A stretch of DNA of 64,000 nucleotides from Buddleja alternifolia. Its lineage: Eukaryota > Streptophyta > Magnoliopsida > Lamiales > Scrophulariaceae. Where the stretch lies: NCBI GenBank assembly GCA_019426215.1, contig CM033394.1, positions 16,760,195 through 16,824,194 on the forward strand, given 5' to 3'. Below are positions 1 to 10,196 of the stretch, piece by piece (within the stretch, counting starts at the first letter, position 1; every line of letters starts with the position of its first letter). The notes under the pieces were generated by a model. That model saw only the letters and a program-made list of their open reading frames with translations. It did not search any database and had not been told where the DNA came from. The position numbers were made by a program, and so were the translations under genes.

Positions 1-821
1 GAATTGCAAATTTAGCCTATTCATTTTATTTGCTAATGCTTTCCTACAACCAGCATATGCGAGCACAAATTCCTTGAGAAAACCCATGTCTCACATTCAT
101 TCATAAGTAGGAGTTCAATCAGCATCATTGTACCTTGCAATACAGTTGGAAATTTACATAATATCCTCAAAATACTTAAGAACTTCACTTACAGTAATAA
201 TTCCCACAAGAATGTCAAGAACAAGCAACATAGAGTTTAGTTTAGAAAGTTGGACTCCTAATGGTTTGTCAACTCAGATTGTAATGCACTACTGTTTAAA
301 ATCTTCTTTATTTGTATTCTAGAGCCATACAAGAAATGATTTAGTTTCTTTTATGATCTCAAGACAAGTAATGTTAACTTGCCCCCCACATTTGTAGGCA
401 TATAAGGCTTGGAAAATTAACTCTACTATGTCATTGTAAGAAATTGCACTGACTTCCCCAACGAGTTTGGTGATGCACTAATCAAATTTTTTATGTTTTC
501 TCATAAATAGCATATATCAATACAAGTTATTGATAGGCTTTTACCATTCCTCTATACAGGTGGAATTCACAGGAACTGAATAGGACAAGATTAATGAAAA
601 TTTCATTTATTTCTTAATACAAAATTAAGTTATGATAACCAAGTCCCACATTATAAGTTATAACTCTCAAGGAATAGTAGCATTCATGATTTCAGTTACA
701 TTGAGATGAAATAAACTCAACCACAGACAGAAACAACTAGCATAAAGAAACAAAAATTTGTATTAATCTACTTTAAAAACAATCGTTGTACAATATCTTA
801 ACTTATCAAAGTCAAAGAAAT

Positions 822-1430
822 GTCAACAATCCAATAACGGAAAGTTCATCTTCTACATAAACTCTGTATTCAATCACACTTAACTACACATAATTTCCAG
901 TAGAAACTAACATCAACTGTAATATATTTGGCATAGTCAATTTTCAAAAAATCTAAGCAACACAGAAACCACAGAACTAAAACCAAATGACAAACCTACA
1001 GTCCCATTTCAATTTCCATTATCGTGTCACAATCAAAACAAAACCCATAACCCACATAAAGTTCATCATCATTCTGTATCAAGAATCAATATTCAACCAA
1101 GATTTTACTCACTTCTTGTTGCGCAGACCAAAATAAACAAATATTCCTATTATGTAGCATCAATCATTGTACAAAAACTAATCTTATCGAATTCAAGAAC
1201 AGCCAACAATCCGAGATAACAGTCCATCATCCATACATAAATTCATTATTCAATCAACTACATGTATATAGCACATCTTCAAAATCAACTACAATATATT
1301 GCACATGGTCGAATTTCAATCACACAGTCACATTTCAATAAAAGTTAATCATCATTCTATATCAAGAACTCAATATTAAACCAAAAACTTCACACTTACT
1401 TCTTCTTGCGCCGACGAAAATTTTTAGCCC
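822..1430. repeat. diverged tandem duplication of about 290-370 bp inside the CACTA element
   Basis: Two copies, about 822-1130 and 1199-1426, share in the same order a CAACAATCC start, a TACATAAA...ATTCAATCA block, a CATCATTCT.TATCAAGAA block and an end reading CACTTCTTGTTGCGC or TACTTCTTCTTGCGC. On the reverse strand each end resembles an exon end followed by a 5' splice site (AAGAAG then TGAGTG or TAAGTG). The duplication may therefore contain a captured exon-intron border. Confidence 0.5.
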
Positions 1431-1548
1431 CCAACACTTCCCACGTAAGTGTGGGTTCTCGTCGGTTCGGGTTTCACACCACCCACGTCGTACTCAATTC
1501 TTTCCTCTGTCGTCCCTTCACCGGCTTTAATGGCTGTTCAGTTCTGCC

Positions 1549-1680
1549 GCCGCCAAGAACAAGGGATGAAAACCGCCGCCGCCGAGAATAAGGGATGAAA
1601 ATCGTCACCGCCGAGAACAAGGGATGAAAACCGTCGCCGCCGAGAACAAGAGATGAAAACCGTCGCCGCAGAGAACAAGG
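1549..1680. repeat. 29-bp tandem repeat, about 4.5 copies
   Basis: A GC-richer unit containing GCCGAGAACAAGGGATGAAAA starts again at 1563, 1592, 1621 and 1650, exactly 29 bp apart, with few changes between copies. Because 29 is not a multiple of three, the repeated peptide seen on the reverse strand (FSSLVLGG, FIPYSRRRR) shifts frame with every unit. This argues against coding. It lies within the subterminal part of the CACTA element. Confidence 0.85.
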
Positions 1681-2031
1681 GCTTGCCTGACTGTTCAAAG
1701 GAAAGGGAAAGGGTTTGGGGTAGAGAGACAGTGACGAAAAATGGGAGGGGAAGAAATTGGGGATTTGCCCGCTCTTTTAATTTTGTGGAGTAATATAATT
1801 TTACAAAATAATGAATTAAACGAGGTCGTTTTATCCTTTTTAACTGCACGTGGGCCATTGTAGAAGATAGTATTTTGTTACAATGTTTACAGTGTAATAA
1901 AAACTCAAAACGATGTAGTTTTGATGTTTTATTTGTTACGCCCCAATATTTGTAGCAATTAATCACCTTTCGGATAGACTTTTTCCGCATAGCTAAAACG
2001 GTCGTAATAAAAGACCATTTTTCTTGTAGTG

Positions 2032-2256
2032 ACATGTGAGGTACTACCAATCGAATATCAAGTACAACAGTACTGTGATTATCGATAAGGGTGCAAGCTC
2101 TTAAAAAGGAGCAGAGGTCTCACCTACTATCTAGACATACCTAATGGTAAAGCGAATAATCTGAGAGATTATTTGATCAGAGTCGACGTTCGAGTGGAAC
2201 AAGTCAGCTTGACGGAAACGTGGCAAACCCCTTTCACCAAAACCCTTCAGTAATAG
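2032..2256 (+). pseudogene. copia RNase H, C-terminal remnant
   Basis: Degenerate end of a Ty1/copia polyprotein. Nucleotides around 2075-2130 align by eye with the usual YCDNNGAIA..KEPRSH stretch but carry stop codons and indels. From 2185 one frame reads DVRVEQVSLTETWQTPFTK and stops soon after, a damaged version of the common DVRVEQVSTDKNVADPFTK tail. The rest of the polyprotein would lie upstream and is cut off by the CACTA end at 2031. A polypurine tract and LTR follow in the expected order, which supports plus-strand orientation. Confidence 0.7.
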
Positions 2257-2310
2257 ATGTGATCAATAGGTCGTCTGGACGATGGACCTGTGTGGAAACA
2301 GTAGGATCTT

Positions 2311-2331
2311 GGGCAAGTGGGAGACTGAAAG
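2311..2331 (+). other. polypurine tract of the plus-strand copia element
   Basis: GGGCAAGTGGGAGACTGAAA directly precedes an LTR start (TGTTATGTGCCC). It matches the AAGTGGGAGA tract found before the 3' LTR of the other copia elements in this window, and marks the plus-strand priming site. Confidence 0.75.
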
Positions 2332-3660
2332 TGTTATGTGCCCAACGAGCCATCTGTTGGCCTAAACATTAACACTATGTCTATCTTATCATTTAGATTA
2401 TATCAAACCTGTTACGGAATAGTTCTTTACTGTCAACTACTCGAGGAGTATAGATAAAGATCTCATTGATTACATATAGTTAGGGGAGTCGGTCAGGATA
2501 CCTATGGAATGCTCTCAAAGAAGTAATCCTAAATATACGTTCCAAGTCATAGAGGCTGTGAGATGTGGGATATCACTTGCCTCGCCAAAACTTGTTCGTG
2601 TGTGCAACTCTTCCATAAGGTTGACGCGTTCCATTGTCAATGGCTAGTATAGCCGATACATGCATGAAGATCCATACGTTTCAAAAATATTGGATCGAAC
2701 TGCCCCGCAAGAATTCCTCGTTGGTGCTGTCAAACTTGGAGTCCTTTGGTTTTGTATTGTGAGATAATCCTTAGACTTGAGATGTCATTGGAAAAGGTAC
2801 TACCCACTTTGCTTTGATATGCACGTGCACTCCAGGAGAGTCATACGGCGTGTATGTTGGGTATAGTCTGGTAGTACAACAGAACAATTCACAAACGGAG
2901 GGGATTCATCCAAGGTTATGAGTACCCAATATTTCTAATGTTGTTGAGTGAAGCTGAATGATCGAGAAGTCTCTGGCCAGAGCATTGTCTTATAAGAGGG
3001 ATGGTGATCCCTACTTAGAAGACCGAATCATTAGTCGAACCGACATAGTCATAGTTTCCGAGGCTATTAGGGTTTCGATCGTCGCCAAGCCCTAGGTCTT
3101 AGACGGGAAAAAGATGAAGGGATTCGACTCACACAAAGATCAAAATTTGGATAGTTTTGCATTTTTCCTTGTTAACATCTAGGAAGTCATGGTGACGTTG
3201 CTAGACATCGAACCACGACCAATAGGTGCCTTGGGTTAATTGGTGAAATTAATCCAATGTGTAGTTAATTATTATGAATAATTAATCTAGCCTATAGAAG
3301 GACTGATTGCTAGCTTTTTAATGAGCCTAAGGGGTCACACACAGTACTTATTGTAGTACCTATTGGCTAGTTAATTCTTTGTGAATTAATGGAGAGATTA
3401 ATTAATTGGGAAAAGGAATAAATCAGTTAAGTGGTCTTAATTAATAAAAGTCTTATAATTTAATATTCGAATATTAAATTGGGAAAGACTAGTTAATTAG
3501 TTAATGATCTAATTAATTAATATATGGAAGAGAAAAAGAAAAAATATATATATATATATATATATATATAATACACGCTAGGCGTGTATGTGTATGACTT
3601 TGGTGGAAGATTTTATCTTGTTCACCAAGTCTATGTATTACCATACTTAATAGAAGTGAA
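2332..3660 (+). mobile_element. copia 3' LTR, 5' portion; 3' end missing
   Basis: Begins TGTTATGTGCCCAACGAGCC right after the polypurine tract. Landmarks shared with the Copia2 LTRs appear in the same order, including GAGCCTAAGGGGTCACACAC at about 3324 (reverse strand near 37,870 and 57,690), then a long AT-rich stretch, a TA-rich block and a short palindrome CACGCTAGGCGTG. A normal LTR of this group is about 2.1 kb, but here similarity stops near 3,660 where a gene-like leader begins. The remaining 0.7-0.8 kb of such an LTR is seen only at 13,376-14,167. The right limit is approximate. Confidence 0.65.
3544..3571. repeat. (TA)n microsatellite
   Basis: About 14 uninterrupted TA units, placed where the copia LTR would have its TATA-like promoter region. 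Confidence 0.9.
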
Positions 3661-3689
3661 TTGCACTGCTACAGTAAAACTTGGTCGTC

Positions 3690-4035
3690 CATGCTGGCGT
3701 GGATCGTTTTTATTTTTTTTTCCTCCGTCGTCCGCTCATATCTGCCCTTGCTTTCCTTCCCTGAAAACTTTCGCCTCCGTCCACGCTGCCGCGTGCCGCT
3801 TTGCTCTTCCACGTGTTGTTCGCTCAGGCTGCATGAAATTCCGACACTGTCAACCGGCTGGTGCCGATCAGAAAAATTATAGATTCACGTTCCACTGATC
3901 GAGCCATTCATTTCTTATCTTTTCATTTCCTCTCTGCACCTTATCTCCTCATTCATCACTTCTCTCTCTCCACACCCACAACCATCTGCTTCCTCATTTC
4001 AATTATTTTTCTTTTTAGCAAAATTTCTAGCAAAC
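3690..4035 (+). promoter_or_regulatory. promoter and 5' leader of the first gene-like unit
   Basis: GC-richer DNA (about 3690-3880) is followed by a CT-rich stretch with many TCTCTC and CTCC runs up to the ATG at 4036, typical of plant core promoters and 5' UTRs. The same layout recurs at 6665-7045 with recognisable sequence similarity (CCTTATCTCCTCA, CTCTCTCTCCA, CACCCACA). No clear TATA box is visible in this copy. Confidence 0.4.
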
Positions 4036-4532
4036 ATGGCGCCGATGTATCTCGTTTCCTCCGATGCTTTCCGTAGAACGAAGCTGGTAGGTATTGAAAA
4101 CCCATTCAATTTTCTTCAGAGATTTATCAAAATTTTTAGCTTTCCATTAACATTACTTTATTTCACATAAGCTCGGAAAAAGTGGAGGCCGGAAGCTGAA
4201 GTGACTGAAAGTATCATTAAAGAAGAGTTTTCCATTCCAGAGGAGTTAGAAATTGAAATTGCGAAGGTGGTCCAGTTCGAAACAGAAGAAATTGGGCTTC
4301 CCAGATTGCTCGTGAAGGTAAAAAATAGTTTTCAATTGAGAAGTTCTGGGTCTTTTTTTCAATTATTCACAATCCCATTGAGATTAGGGGTTTAATTCTC
4401 AAAATTTATGAACACTGTGCAAACCCAACAATTCAGCTGACAAAGTTTTAATCTTTATTGTGACAGTTTGAGTTTGCAAAATTAGTTGAAAGATGGGAAC
4501 AGCGAAGGAATCCCCCGAGTTTGCTGTCATGA
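4036..4532 (+). CDS. predicted spliced ORF of 88 aa, unknown function
   Basis: I assemble three exons: 4036-4090, 4172-4317 and 4467-4532. The junctions use GTATTG...ATAAG and GTAAAA...TGACAG borders and keep one frame to a TGA. The start (MAPMYLVSSDAFRRTKL) is the first ATG after the CT-rich leader. Exon 2 encodes a charged, mostly acidic segment (EVTESIIKEEFSIPEELEI ... GLPRLLVK). Exon 3 encodes FEFAKLVERWEQRRNPPSL and ends. No signal peptide or membrane segment is seen and I recognise no domain. Using the alternative donor 4 nt upstream would break the frame, which is why I chose 4090. Further exons of the same locus may be missed, since block C downstream also has coding character. The splice model rests on sequence inspection only. 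Confidence 0.35.
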
Positions 4533-5210
4533 AGAAAATCGTTACCCACAAAGCAATTAAACAGTAAGAAGCTCTCGTTGTATTCATATGTATGGTAATG
4601 TTTATGATCCTCGACAATATATGATATGTTGTGTGTATGAAATTGTCCATGGGGATTGCTTGTAAGTTGTTTGACAAAATGTCTTAAAGAAAAATAATTT
4701 GGTGCTCTAGAGCTCTAAGTTTTTCTTATAGATTCGAAATTATTTTGGAGAGTCAAATAAGGATATTATTGTTTGAAACTTTTACTGAAGATGTTCACTT
4801 ATGTGTTCAACCCCAGAATCCCGTGTGTACTCTTGTTTCTTCAATTTTGAGATTACATTTTTAGTATGCAGATTCATTTTGCAGTCGAGCATTTTCGGTC
4901 AAATTTGATATGGGCTACTTTGTTGTTAATTATTGTTTGTTTGTGTAGTTTGTCTTGATTTTATTCAATTTCATGATGTCATGTTTTATGAATTCTAATT
5001 TTCGGCAGCTTCATGCGATCACGGTCCACAATTTTAATTTCTGAAATTGGTATTTAATAATTTGATTCCTTCAGTTATTTCTGGGCATCTTTGAAATGAA
5101 AATTTAAATTTTAATCTTTTTTGCAAGTTCTATTCTAGCTGTGATTCATCTAGGAGGAAAGTACAGAAAGCTTAAAATTGTTTCATTCTTATTGAATCAG
5201 CCGATGATTT

Positions 5211-5590
5211 TTGAAGGTTGAAGAACTGGGTATGGATCGAAAAGGAGGATCGAAAGTTGGATTTTGTTCATGCCACTCTGTGTGTTTCATATTTAAAAGG
5301 ACGCCTCCTTCTCAGACATTCGTCATACTTACCAATCTCGCTTTGGTATTCTTTTTAAGTTTGAATCTTCCTTGGTTCTCTTTTCTGTTAAAAGTTTAGT
5401 CCTCTACCTTATGATTAAATTTGGTTATGTGAATATGGTGTCCGCTTTGGTTATGCAGAAACGCAAGGAGCAAAAACTTTATACTCTGAATCTGAGGTGC
5501 GGGAGAGATGGGCTTACATCGGAGATGCTAACACAAGGCTCCAAATTTTTTATCAGAACATGCTCGAGATGAAAGGAGGTGGTATTTCTC
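5211..5590 (+). pseudogene. exon-like blocks B1 and C1 of the duplicated locus
   Basis: Block B1 (from 5217) can be read as KVEELGMDRKGG... and recurs at 7682 as KFEELGMDREGR.... The two copies differ mostly at amino-acid-changing sites, so that frame does not look constrained. Block C1 follows an intron end (TTATGCAG at 5459) and in one frame reads YSESEVRERWAYIGDANTRL, then IFYQNMLEMKG before a GT at about 5580. Later copies of C read SESGVCKRWAYIRDAN (6320) and a broken version at 8620. The shared SES.V..RWAYI.DAN reading suggests a genuine ancestral exon. Product unknown. Confidence 0.35.
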
Positions 5591-5958
5591 GACTACAATC
5601 AATTCTCTTCTCTTTTCATAATTTCATGGATTTGTGCATTATGTAACTTTGTGTGTTAATTTCATTATTCTTTGAATGTGAATATCATGAAAAGTGGATA
5701 ACCCCTTTTGTATAAAAAATGGAAAATCTTTTAGAGAATGATTAATGGTCATTAACATAAGAAAACAGATTTTCTTCATGAGATCCACCTGTTCAGTTTG
5801 ATCTTGTTCAGTTTGATCTTCTGCCCTCCCCCTGATTCATAAAATTTTGCCATTGTTAAACAGGTTTCTTTCCCTTGAATATAACTGTAGTAATTGCAGG
5901 CATATGTACCTGTATATCGCTCTATATTTTTCTGTATACGCAGTTGGCAATTTGACAG

Positions 5959-6012
5959 GGAGGAGGTACCATCAAATTGGAGGAGTTGATCGCGCGGGAC
6001 TTTGGGATTTAA
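5959..6012 (+). CDS. conserved terminal exon, copy 1 (17 codons plus stop)
   Basis: After an acceptor-like TTTGACAG the frame reads GGGTIKLEELIARDFGI and stops at TAA. The second copy at 7297-7350 has the same length, frame and stop, with two amino-acid differences (T/N, I/V) against six codons that differ only silently. That excess of silent change is what purifying selection on a coding exon leaves. The upstream exon it joins is not certain. Function unknown. Confidence 0.4.
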   Translation, partial: GGGTIKLEELIARDFGI

Positions 6013-6284
6013 AGTTTGTTATTCTGAAAGTCCTTATGTTTTGCTTTCTTTGATTAAATTGTGCTTAGTGTTGTTAATTATTGTTTGTCTGTGTTGTTTG
6101 TCATGATTTTTGTAATTTTGTGATGTGAGGTCTGAGGAATTGAGATTTTCTGGAAACTTTGTGCAGTCGTCGTAAAAATTCTTTCTGGTTTGAATCTTCC
6201 CTGTGCTATTGTCTGATAAAATTGTAGTTCTCCAATATATGATTAAATTTGGTTGTGTGAATATGGTTTCCACTTTGGTTGTGC

Positions 6285-6412
6285 AGAAACACAAGGGGTA
6301 AAATTTTCTTCTCTGAATCTGGGGTGTGCAAGAGATGGGCTTACATTCGAGATGCTAACATAAGGCTCTTTATTTTCGGCCCGAACTAGATCGACGAAAA
6401 AGAGGTGAGATT
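6285..6412 (+). pseudogene. exon-like block C2
   Basis: Second copy of block C, after TTGTGCAG at 6286 and ending near GAG|GTGAGA at about 6403. One frame reads SESGVCKRWAYIRDANIRLF and then stops at GPN*, so this copy is truncated relative to C1. The GTGAGA donor-like site is retained in C2 and C3. Confidence 0.35.
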
Positions 6413-6664
6413 TCTCTATTACAATCCATTCTCTTTTCCATCCTGATTTTCACGGATTTATGCAGTACATCTTTGTGGTGTTACTTTGGATTTTTCCTAA
6501 ATGTGATTGGAGATCAAAATTAATGAATTTTCCAAAATGGTAATTGTTGTGTTGAGAGCTTAAATCAACATTTTAATTACATTTTGTCAATGACCAATAA
6601 ATTGATGTTCAGTCTTCTTTTTTGTATGTCAGGGTCTTTAATATGCATGCAATCATCCCGCCGA

Positions 6665-7045
6665 AGGTAGGGTGCGTCTATTTGTGTATACCGGCTTTCA
6701 TTGGCATTCTCACTGCGCTGTTGCATGTGTAATCTCCGACTCTACAGTACTTTTGGTCGTCAAGTTCGTTGTCATTTAGCGCGCTGTATTTTTTTATTTT
6801 TTTTTGCAGTACATAAAACGACGCCGTTTTGCGCAGGCCTTCTCAGTCGTCGATTTTCACTTGGCAGCATCGAACCGTTGATGCCTTATCTCCTCAATTT
6901 TTCTCCCAGCCTTATCGCCTCATTTTCCACCCTCTCTCTCTCCATTCTCCACCCACACCCATCTCTTATCTCTCAATTTTTCTCTTTCCTCTGACTGTAT
7001 TTTTTCTTCTTTCAGATCCGAGTTCACCGACTGCGCTAAGAGGAT
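6665..7045 (+). promoter_or_regulatory. promoter and leader, second copy, with AAAACGACGCCGTTTT palindrome
   Basis: Resembles 3690-4090: a GC-richer head, then a CT-rich leader, ending in an ATG directly followed by GTGAGT (exon ATG|GTGAGT near 7044). The near-perfect 16-bp palindrome AAAACGACGCCGTTTT at 6815-6830 belongs to the ACGACG/CCGTTTT type of element often seen near plant transcription starts. It is not present in the first leader copy. Confidence 0.35.
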
Positions 7046-7296
7046 GGTGAGTTTTGGCTGGGTGAGCAATTCGGCTTTCTATTTCTAACAATCTAATCGC
7101 TTACATAATTCTTCTTTTTTAATTGCAGAAACAGATATATCGGATTTTTTCTTCATGAGATCCACCTTTTCAGCTTGTTCTTGTGTCGACTCATAAGAAC
7201 TCGCCTAATTATACAGGTTTCCTTTCCCTTGAATATAACTGTAGTATCAGTATATCACTCTATATTTTTCTGTACATGCGATTGGCAATTTGGAAG

Positions 7297-7350
7297 GGAG
7301 GAGGTAACGTTAAATTGGAAGAGTTAATTGCTCGGGATTTCGGGATTTAA
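7297..7350 (+). CDS. conserved terminal exon, copy 2 (17 codons plus stop)
   Basis: Copy of the exon at 5959-6012, preceded by TTTGGAAG instead of TTTGACAG. It reads GGGNVKLEELIARDFGI and stops at TAA in the same place. Six of eight differing codons are silent. Retention of frame, stop and splice acceptor in both copies is the best evidence of coding in this locus. Confidence 0.4.
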   Translation, partial: GGGNVKLEELIARDFGI

Positions 7351-7675
7351 GGGTCCTTATTCTGAAAGTTTTATTTTGTTTTCCTTTGATTCAATTGTGC
7401 TGTGTTGTTTATTATTATTTTTTTTTTGTCGTGATTTTATTTAATTTTGTGCTATTAGGTTTGAGGAATTTCGATTTTCTAGAAGCTTCGTGCAATCACG
7501 GTGCACAATTTTTATTTCTGAAATTGATATTTAATAATTTGATTCCCTCACTTGTCTTCCGGGGTCTTTAAAATTTAAATTTAACTTTAATTTTGCAAGT
7601 TCTATTCTAGCTGTGATACGTATAGGAGCGCAGTACATGAGCTGAAATTTGTTTCATTCTTATTGAATCAGTCGG

Positions 7676-7840
7676 CGAATTTTGAAGTTTGAAGAATTGG
7701 GTATGGATCGAGAAGGAAGATCTGAAATTGAGTTTTGTTCATGTCACTCTTTGTGTTTCAGATTAAAAAGGACGACACTTTCTCGGACTTTCATCCTGTT
7801 TACCAAGCTCGCTTTGGTATTCTTTTTTAGTTTGAATCTT
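7676..7840 (+). pseudogene. exon-like block B2
   Basis: Second copy of block B, readable as KFEELGMDREGRSEIEFC... up to a GTATTC at about 7816. Compared with B1 (5211-5400) it carries many amino-acid changes in that frame, so it is either a pseudogene or not translated in that frame. A third, shorter copy at 8925-8975 has an early stop. Confidence 0.3.
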
Positions 7841-7931
7841 CATTGTCCCTCTCTTGTCTGTTAAAATTGTTGTCTTCTAATTAATAATTAAATTTGGTTG
7901 TGTAAATATGGTTTTTGCTTTGGTTCCGTAG

Positions 7932-8259
7932 AACCACGGAGAAAATTTGAGGTTACACAGCTGAAGATGTGTTGGAAATCGGAACCAACTGTGATACGCT
8001 TGACTTTTGATGATTTTATCGGTATCAGAAAGTAATACCTTTAAGCCTTTTATGGATCTCAATTTTGGATCTCATGTTTATATCTTTTTCTAGAGTACTG
8101 TTCTTAAGTGATCTTAAGTTACTGCCTTGTGTGTTTAGGATTCAATTGAAGAAAATTATTCAGTTTGATAAATATACCTCAATTCATTTCAGATCTTCGA
8201 GAGGATAATCAATTCTTTGCAGATCACCCTGGAGCAGTGCCTATCTCAAATCCCCAAAG
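7932..8259 (+). CDS. two linked exons of an unknown protein
   Basis: Exon 7932-8021 lies between CCGTAG and GTATCAG, and exon 8193-8259 between ATTTCAG and GTATGT. Joined in phase they read without a stop. The first gives (E)PRRKFEVTQLKMCWKSEPT and VIRLTFDDFI, the second DLREDNQFFADHPGAVPISN. The joining codon is split G|AT. Both intron borders are good plant consensus sites and the exon lengths (90 and 67 nt) are normal. There is no copy in the other units of the array, so this part was either unique or lost elsewhere. I do not recognise the family. Confidence 0.4.
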
Positions 8260-8379
8260 GTATGTTATTTTATGTTAATTTAATACTCTTTATGGGTCAA
8301 CTATATAAGTGGTGAAAACTTATTGTGCCTCTTCCTGATCGTTCTAATGACGAATCATTCACCTCCTAAAGCAAGATTG

Positions 8380-8529
8380 GTATATAGTTCTTCTTTTGAA
8401 TGGAGAGAAGTTGAGGGAGTTGATTGGCAATGGTATATCTCCATCAACTCTCATCTTGGATGTTGCTTCAAACTATGGGATTTTGAATTAGAACTTTCCT
8501 TGTTTGTGTCTGTTAATATTAGAGTCTAA
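8380..8529 (+). other. possible exon (weak)
   Basis: An open stretch reads SSSFEWREVEGVDWQWYISI and continues to a stop at 8527-8529. It follows the two exons at 7932-8259 and its W-rich composition is protein-like. No convincing acceptor fixes its start, and the 3' part runs into the 26-bp direct repeat at 8512. Confidence 0.2.
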
Positions 8530-8563
8530 TTGAATTAGTTAATATTAGAGTCTAATTGAATTA
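8512..8563. repeat. 26-bp perfect tandem duplication
   Basis: GTTAATATTAGAGTCTAATT plus GAATTA occurs twice without a gap or mismatch (8512-8537 and 8538-8563), suggesting a recent slippage duplication. Confidence 0.9.
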
Positions 8564-8589
8564 GTGTGCAGATATGGTTTTCAATATTA

Positions 8590-8715
8590 TTCAGCATAAA
8601 CGCAAGGGGTAAAATCATTCTTCTCTGAATCTGAGGTGCAAGAGAGGGGCTTACATCCGAGATGTTAACAGAAGGCTTGGTATTTTCCATCAGAATAAGA
8701 ACAAGGGAAAAGAGG
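8590..8715 (+). pseudogene. exon-like block C3
   Basis: Third copy of block C (AAACGCAAGGGGTAAAAT ... AAAAGAG|GTGAGA). A one-base change in the SESEVQER... reading shifts the frame relative to C1, so the ancestral RWAYIRDAN frame is broken here. The GTGAGA donor-like site is kept. Confidence 0.3.
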
Positions 8716-9249
8716 TGAGACTTCTCTATTATTCATTGGCGTTCAAGAATAAAAAAATATATTGACAAATTTTACTTCAATTTTGTTTATGCAAGCATTT
8801 AAGAGAGATGTTTTTTCGGTGTTTTGCAACAAGAACAATCTAATGATGAGGTAAAAAATGGCATATGATATGATAATCTAACATGCGTTGTTTTTTGCTT
8901 TTTTTTTTGGATCAATCAGTCGGTGAGTATTGAAGGTTGAAGAATTGGTTATGGATTGATGAGGATGATAATGAATTGCTAGACTTCCTAGTTTAATTAT
9001 TCCCTTTGTGTTTCGTTTAGGCCATATTCATCGGTAAACTACGTATGTGATGTATTTTGCCTGCTACATATTCTGAGCTGTTAATCTAAGTTAATGCGAA
9101 CTTGTTAAGAGTTCAGAGTGCTGCTCTAGAGGTTAAATGTTGACAACTATGGAATAAATCCATAGTTGAATAAAATTTGTGAAGATCATGGATATTCTTA
9201 CATGGTGTTCTACTTCATAAAATGAGGTAAAATTACAGATCATACAATA

Positions 9250-9314
9250 TCTTATATATTGATAATCTCTCTCTAAAAAAAATCTTATATATTTATAATC
9301 TCTCTCTAAAAAAT
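9250..9314. repeat. 33-bp imperfect tandem duplication
   Basis: CTTATATATT.ATAATCTCTCTCTAAAAAA appears twice in a row with only small differences. Confidence 0.8.
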
Positions 9315-10196
9315 AATATCTGCCTTTTCGTGTAATACCAGTATAATGGAATGTTCAAATGCTTACATGGCTTTGCGAGGTTTGCCTAGAAAAGCTACTG
9401 AAATAAGAAGAGAAGTTCAATAACTTTTATGAAGAACATCTTCACATCTTCTTATATGCTCATCCCTGACAATCCAAGAGGTTCGATTTACTACAAAATT
9501 CTTTATTTTTTGGATGATTAATGGTTTTAATATCATATATAAACTACAAAGATTGTTGGCCTACATCATAATTTTCCAATTCATTTTTTATTTGTATTTT
9601 GGGGATTTATTTCTTATTATCATGTATTTAAAAAGGCATGGCTATTTTTTTAAAAAAAACATTTGCATATGAAAATCTGAAATCTCGAGGGATTGAGATT
9701 GAGAAAAAGATCAAGTTTCTCGAGGGCTTGTCCAGCGGAGTAATTTCTCATGTCCTTTCAATTTCATTTTTTCTTGCGTTGGGAAGAGTTGGAAACAATA
9801 TTTTTTGTTCTTTAAAATAGCTGAATTCGTTTTAAAATATTGACCGACTCAATTTGCTGCTATTATGAAGAGAGATGCTTCTCATGCAAGTTAGTCTTAA
9901 AAGGATTTAAATCTAGCTTGAAGATAGTAGCTAATGGGAGAAGGAAGATTGAGATTTTGAATTAGTGAATCTGCCTCAATTTGCAATATGTTTTGTTATT
10001 AATTAGTAAATGGATTTGAAATGGAGTTTAGTAGAGTAGTTACATCATTAGTGGAGAATCAAGAAAATGAAAAAATGGTCTATATTATCCGAGTTGCCTG
10101 GAAATTTCATAATTTGGTAACGATACTTTCATTATGTGATCCGATATGTTTAAATGTATTTAAATGTGACTTTTTGAAAATTTGTTGACTCCATAG

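Larger units (their letters stand above)
1..2031. mobile_element. CACTA (En/Spm-type) DNA transposon, one terminal part; other end lies before the window
   Basis: The right border at 2031 reads, on the reverse strand, CACTACAAGAAAAATGG, the terminal inverted repeat typical of plant CACTA elements. Just inside it, short GC-containing motifs recur in the AT-rich sequence (ACGGTCGT, GAGGTCGT, CGATGTAGT), as subterminal repeats do in this superfamily. No second CACTA end is visible upstream, so the element starts outside the window. I see no transposase coding sequence here. Sequence immediately right of the border is the RNase H region of a copia element, so the CACTA appears to have inserted into that older element. 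The exact 3-bp target duplication cannot be checked without the other end. Confidence 0.7.

Noticed and set aside
1474..2050. Minus-strand ORFs of 74 and 170 aa with repeated FSSLVLGG/SRRRR peptide
   Set aside because: The peptide repeats come from the 29-bp tandem repeat read in shifting frames, and the longer ORF runs across the CACTA end. Not genes.
5211..5399. Block B as a conserved protein because B1 and B2 share a long frame
   Set aside because: The copies differ mostly at amino-acid-changing positions, and the third copy has an early stop.
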